A stretch of DNA of 13,388 nt from M3007 sp044347755 (GTDB lineage Bacteria; Bacteroidota; Bacteroidia; Chitinophagales; Saprospiraceae): positions 1 through 13,388 of the forward strand of contig JBIKUE010000122.1 in assembly GCA_044347755.1 (NCBI GenBank), given 5' to 3'. Both the position numbers and the translations under genes were made by a program. The first letter of the stretch is position 1, and each line of letters opens with the position of its first letter. Positions 11,928-13,388 of this stretch are shown here, in pieces. The notes below the pieces were generated by a model. The model was not told the DNA's origin and did no database searches. It saw only the letters and a program-made list of their open reading frames with translations.

Positions 11928-12770
11928 TTAATGTTGAAACTGAATTTCACTCCAGACCGGAAAATGGTCCGATGGATAATGCAGATTTCTGGAATCACTT
12001 AACACTGCGTGTTTTAACACTTTCCAGGAATCCCTGGCAGACAAAAAAATGTAATCAATGCGTTTTCGCACAGGTTCTTGAAATCTAAACCCGTTGAAAG
12101 TGCCTTCCGGACCAAATGGTCGGCCCTCAACGACGCTCCAGGAATCTATCAGTTCCGAAGTAACCGTACGAACCACTTCTGATTCAGGTAAAGCATTGAA
12201 GTCGCCCATAAGAATTACCGGGTAACCCTCTGCATTCAGGGTTTTGATTTTCTGCAAGATCAGTGCAACCCCGTTTACTCTGGCCAGTTCGCCCATGTGA
12301 TCCAGATGGGTATTCAGCACCCAAAAATATTGCATCGACTGATTTTCCTGAAGCAGTATAGCTGTACAAACCCGATGGCAGGCGGCATCCCAACCCATGG
12401 AAATGGTATCCGGTGTAGCAGAAAGCCAAAAAGTTTGCCCATGAAGTTTCCGGAATCTGTCCTTTTTAAAGAAAATGTGTGTTGACTCCCCCTTTCCTTT
12501 TCCCTCCCGCCCAAAACCTTCTGAATCGTATGAAGCCAATTTTTCCTGCAGGTACACAACTTGATGTGGCAAACCTTCCTGAATACCCAGTATATCTGGC
12601 TCATAAAATCGGATCTGATCACTCAAAAAATTGCGTCTGTACTCCCAGGCATTATCACCATCAGTTTCAACATCCAGTCGAATGTTATAGGTCATAACCT
12701 TGAGCGTTTGAGCTGCGGCGGAACATAATGACATAAATGCCAGGATAAGGACAAGGATTCTCTTCTCCAT
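11928..12770 (-). CDS. Secreted endonuclease/exonuclease/phosphatase (EEP) family protein
   Basis: A 280-residue protein with a signal peptide (MEKRILVLILAFMSLCSAAA, cleaved near residue 20), so it acts outside the cytoplasm. The EEP metal-dependent fold is complete. The motifs are TYNIR (Asn29), IQEG (metal-binding Glu65), NTHLDH (His155), GDFN (Asp190 and Asn192), RIDYIF (Asp239) and SDH (Asp268-His269). The family spans DNase I-like nucleases, sphingomyelinases and inositol phosphatases. An exported Bacteroidota member may use nucleic acid or phosphoester substrates as a phosphate source, but the substrate cannot be set from sequence. I chose the ATG at 12770 because it starts the signal peptide; the upstream start at 12785 would add MMFHS. 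A TAnnTTTG match lies about 70 bases upstream, next to the preceding terminator. The gene appears to be monocistronic. Confidence 0.91.
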   Translation of the reverse strand: MEKRILVLILAFMSLCSAAAQTLKVMTYNIRLDVETDGDNAWEYRRNFLSDQIRFYEPDILGIQEGLPHQVVYLQEKLASYDSEGFGREGKGKGESTHIFFKKDRFRKLHGQTFWLSATPDTISMGWDAACHRVCTAILLQENQSMQYFWVLNTHLDHMGELARVNGVALILQKIKTLNAEGYPVILMGDFNALPESEVVRTVTSELIDSWSVVEGRPFGPEGTFNGFRFQEPVRKRIDYIFLSARDSWKVLKHAVLSDSRNLHYPSDHFPVWSEIQFQH

Positions 12771-12840
12771 TGAATGGAACATCATAAAAAATTTCCTAAA
12801 GATCAGAATTTTACGGAAATATCTTTAGCCTGATTGTACC

Positions 12841-12848
12841 CAAAAATA
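12841..12848 (-). promoter_or_regulatory. Possible -7 box (TATTTTTG) for the EEP gene
   Basis: The minus strand reads TATTTTTG, an exact TAnnTTTG match, 70 bases before the EEP start. It lies in the U-rich tail of the preceding terminator, so the match could come from the T-richness alone. No -33 TTTG at the correct distance is visible. Confidence 0.3.
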
Positions 12849-12851
12849 ACA

Positions 12852-12887
12852 AAGCCTCCCGGAAAGCTAAAACTTCCGGAGAGGCTT
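12852..12887 (-). terminator. Intrinsic terminator of the small secreted protein gene
   Basis: AAGCCTC-CCGGAA (12852-12864) pairs with TTCCGG-GAGGCTT (12874-12887), with one bulged base (12880) and a 9-base loop. On the minus strand the stem leads into TTGTTATTTTTGG, a fair U-tract. It lies about 72 bases downstream of the small gene's stop codon and before the EEP promoter region. Confidence 0.8.
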
Positions 12888-12958
12888 CATATTATGGCAG
12901 TTTGAAGATTCCCACAAATCAAACATGTTTGGCCTGTCATAAACCCCATAAACCCCCA

Positions 12959-13291
12959 TCAATACCGTCTCTTGAGCAAATAACGCCTTCCGCTATCCAG
13001 AACATTGATCTGATCAACCTGCCAGCCTTCTTCGTAAAAGAAGTTCAGACCGTCTACCAGGCTTCGGAAATCAAAGCGCCTGCCGTTTTGGTCGGTGACA
13101 AAATCCTCCTTGGGGTTGGATTGCCCGAAATCTACCTGGAAGGTACAACGGCCATCTTCCCGGTACATCGGATCAATTTCGAGGTATTGCCCGGTGTTGG
13201 AAGGCTCAAGTTTAACGCCCTCTACATAGAGCTGGGCAGAAGCCAGCAAATAGCCGCTGGCGAATGCAATGGTTAAAAGTAATTTTTTCAT
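12959..13291 (-). CDS. Small secreted protein of unknown function
   Basis: I do not recognise this family. The product is 110 residues with a clear Sec signal peptide (MKKLLLTIAFASGYLLASAQ, cleavage near residue 20). The mature ~90 residues start LYVEGVKLEPSNTGQYLEID, contain one cysteine (49), an acidic and aromatic middle (FDFRSLVDGLNFFYEEGWQV) and a very basic end (SGRRYLLKRRY). No membrane segment, lipobox or T9SS sorting domain is visible, so a soluble periplasmic location is most likely. I chose the ATG at 13291 because it starts the signal peptide; the ATG at 13312 adds seven residues. The terminator at 12852-12887 ends the unit. Codon composition, the signal peptide and the terminator all support a real gene. 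GGTTAAACC direct repeats lie 52-71 bases upstream. Confidence 0.8.
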   Translation of the reverse strand: MKKLLLTIAFASGYLLASAQLYVEGVKLEPSNTGQYLEIDPMYREDGRCTFQVDFGQSNPKEDFVTDQNGRRFDFRSLVDGLNFFYEEGWQVDQINVLDSGRRYLLKRRY

Positions 13292-13342
13292 GGTTGGTGA
13301 ATTTTGGGACAAAGAAAAGGGGCAAAAAGATGTGTGTATGGA

Positions 13343-13362
13343 GGTTTAACCTTGGTTTAACC
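13343..13362. repeat. Two 9-bp direct repeats, GGTTTAACC, with 11-bp period
   Basis: GGTTTAACC occurs exactly at 13343-13351 and 13354-13362. The two copies are about one DNA helical turn apart and sit 52-71 bases upstream of the small secreted gene's start codon, where a promoter or operator would be expected. A binding site for a dimeric regulator is possible but unproven. Confidence 0.5.
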
Positions 13363-13371
13363 CGGATTGTT

Positions 13372-13388
13372 AATATCCAATATCCAAT
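13372..13388. repeat. Start of an AATATCC tandem heptamer array at the window edge
   Basis: AATATCC is read twice in tandem (13372-13378, 13379-13385) and a third copy begins with AAT before the window ends. The unit length of seven is the same as that of the array at 92-133, although the sequence differs. The true array length is cut off here. Confidence 0.55.

Noticed and set aside
1..13388. CRISPR array, prophage, insertion sequence or toxin-antitoxin system
   Set aside because: No regular 25-40 bp repeats with spacers, no transposase, integrase or structural phage genes, and no small paired genes of that kind are visible.

Overview
The window looks like a chromosomal segment of a Bacteroidota member, most likely on the Saprospiria/Chitinophagia side (inference). 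The signs are a secreted protein with a PKD domain and a type IX secretion C-terminal sorting domain, an ExbB-ExbD-ExbD-TonB energising operon of the Bacteroidota type (a MotA/TolQ/ExbB protein with an extra N-terminal helix, and TonB proteins starting with an RDMLDI-FANRNKAYGAY block), almost no Shine-Dalgarno sequences, and exact TACCTTTG boxes matching the Bacteroidota -7 consensus TAnnTTTG. Nearly every protein gene lies on the minus strand. The exceptions are gmhA and a tRNA-Ser gene.

Layout. Positions 1-131 hold short repeats, including six tandem heptamers that run up to the first stop codon. A transketolase C-terminal-half subunit (132-1088, -) follows, then a GNAT acetyltransferase (1147-1671, -). 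Divergent from the GNAT gene, only 15 bp away, is gmhA, the sedoheptulose-7-phosphate isomerase of heptose synthesis (1687-2268, +). gmhA converges on a 608-residue T9SS-exported surface protein (2341-4167, -) through a cloverleaf-like palindromic element. Next come a long stem-loop and a Tat-exported Gfo/Idh/MocA oxidoreductase (4405-5772, -).

The centre (5832-10729) is a TonB energising locus read right to left as two transcription units, each closed by a clear intrinsic terminator. The first is exbB, exbD (short-N-terminus type), exbD (long type), tonB. The second is a further exbD-tonB pair, paralogous to the end of the first unit but without its own exbB. The ExbB/ExbD motor in the inner membrane would use proton motive force to drive the TonB proteins, which energise outer-membrane SusC-like and siderophore receptors. 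The paralogous pair would have to share the single ExbB here or use one encoded elsewhere.

The right part holds dgkA (lipid or undecaprenol kinase, -), a divergent promoter region with back-to-back TACCTTTG boxes, tRNA-Ser(GGA) (+), a shared bidirectional terminator, a secreted endonuclease/exonuclease/phosphatase-family protein (-) and a small secreted protein of unknown function (-). Further short direct repeats sit at the right edge.

I see no CRISPR array, transposase, integrase, toxin-antitoxin pair or defence genes. Most of the content is recognisable chromosomal housekeeping and cell-surface machinery. The less ordinary points are the duplicated exbD-tonB module, the structured intergenic elements, the 15-bp divergent start region and the unpaired transketolase half.
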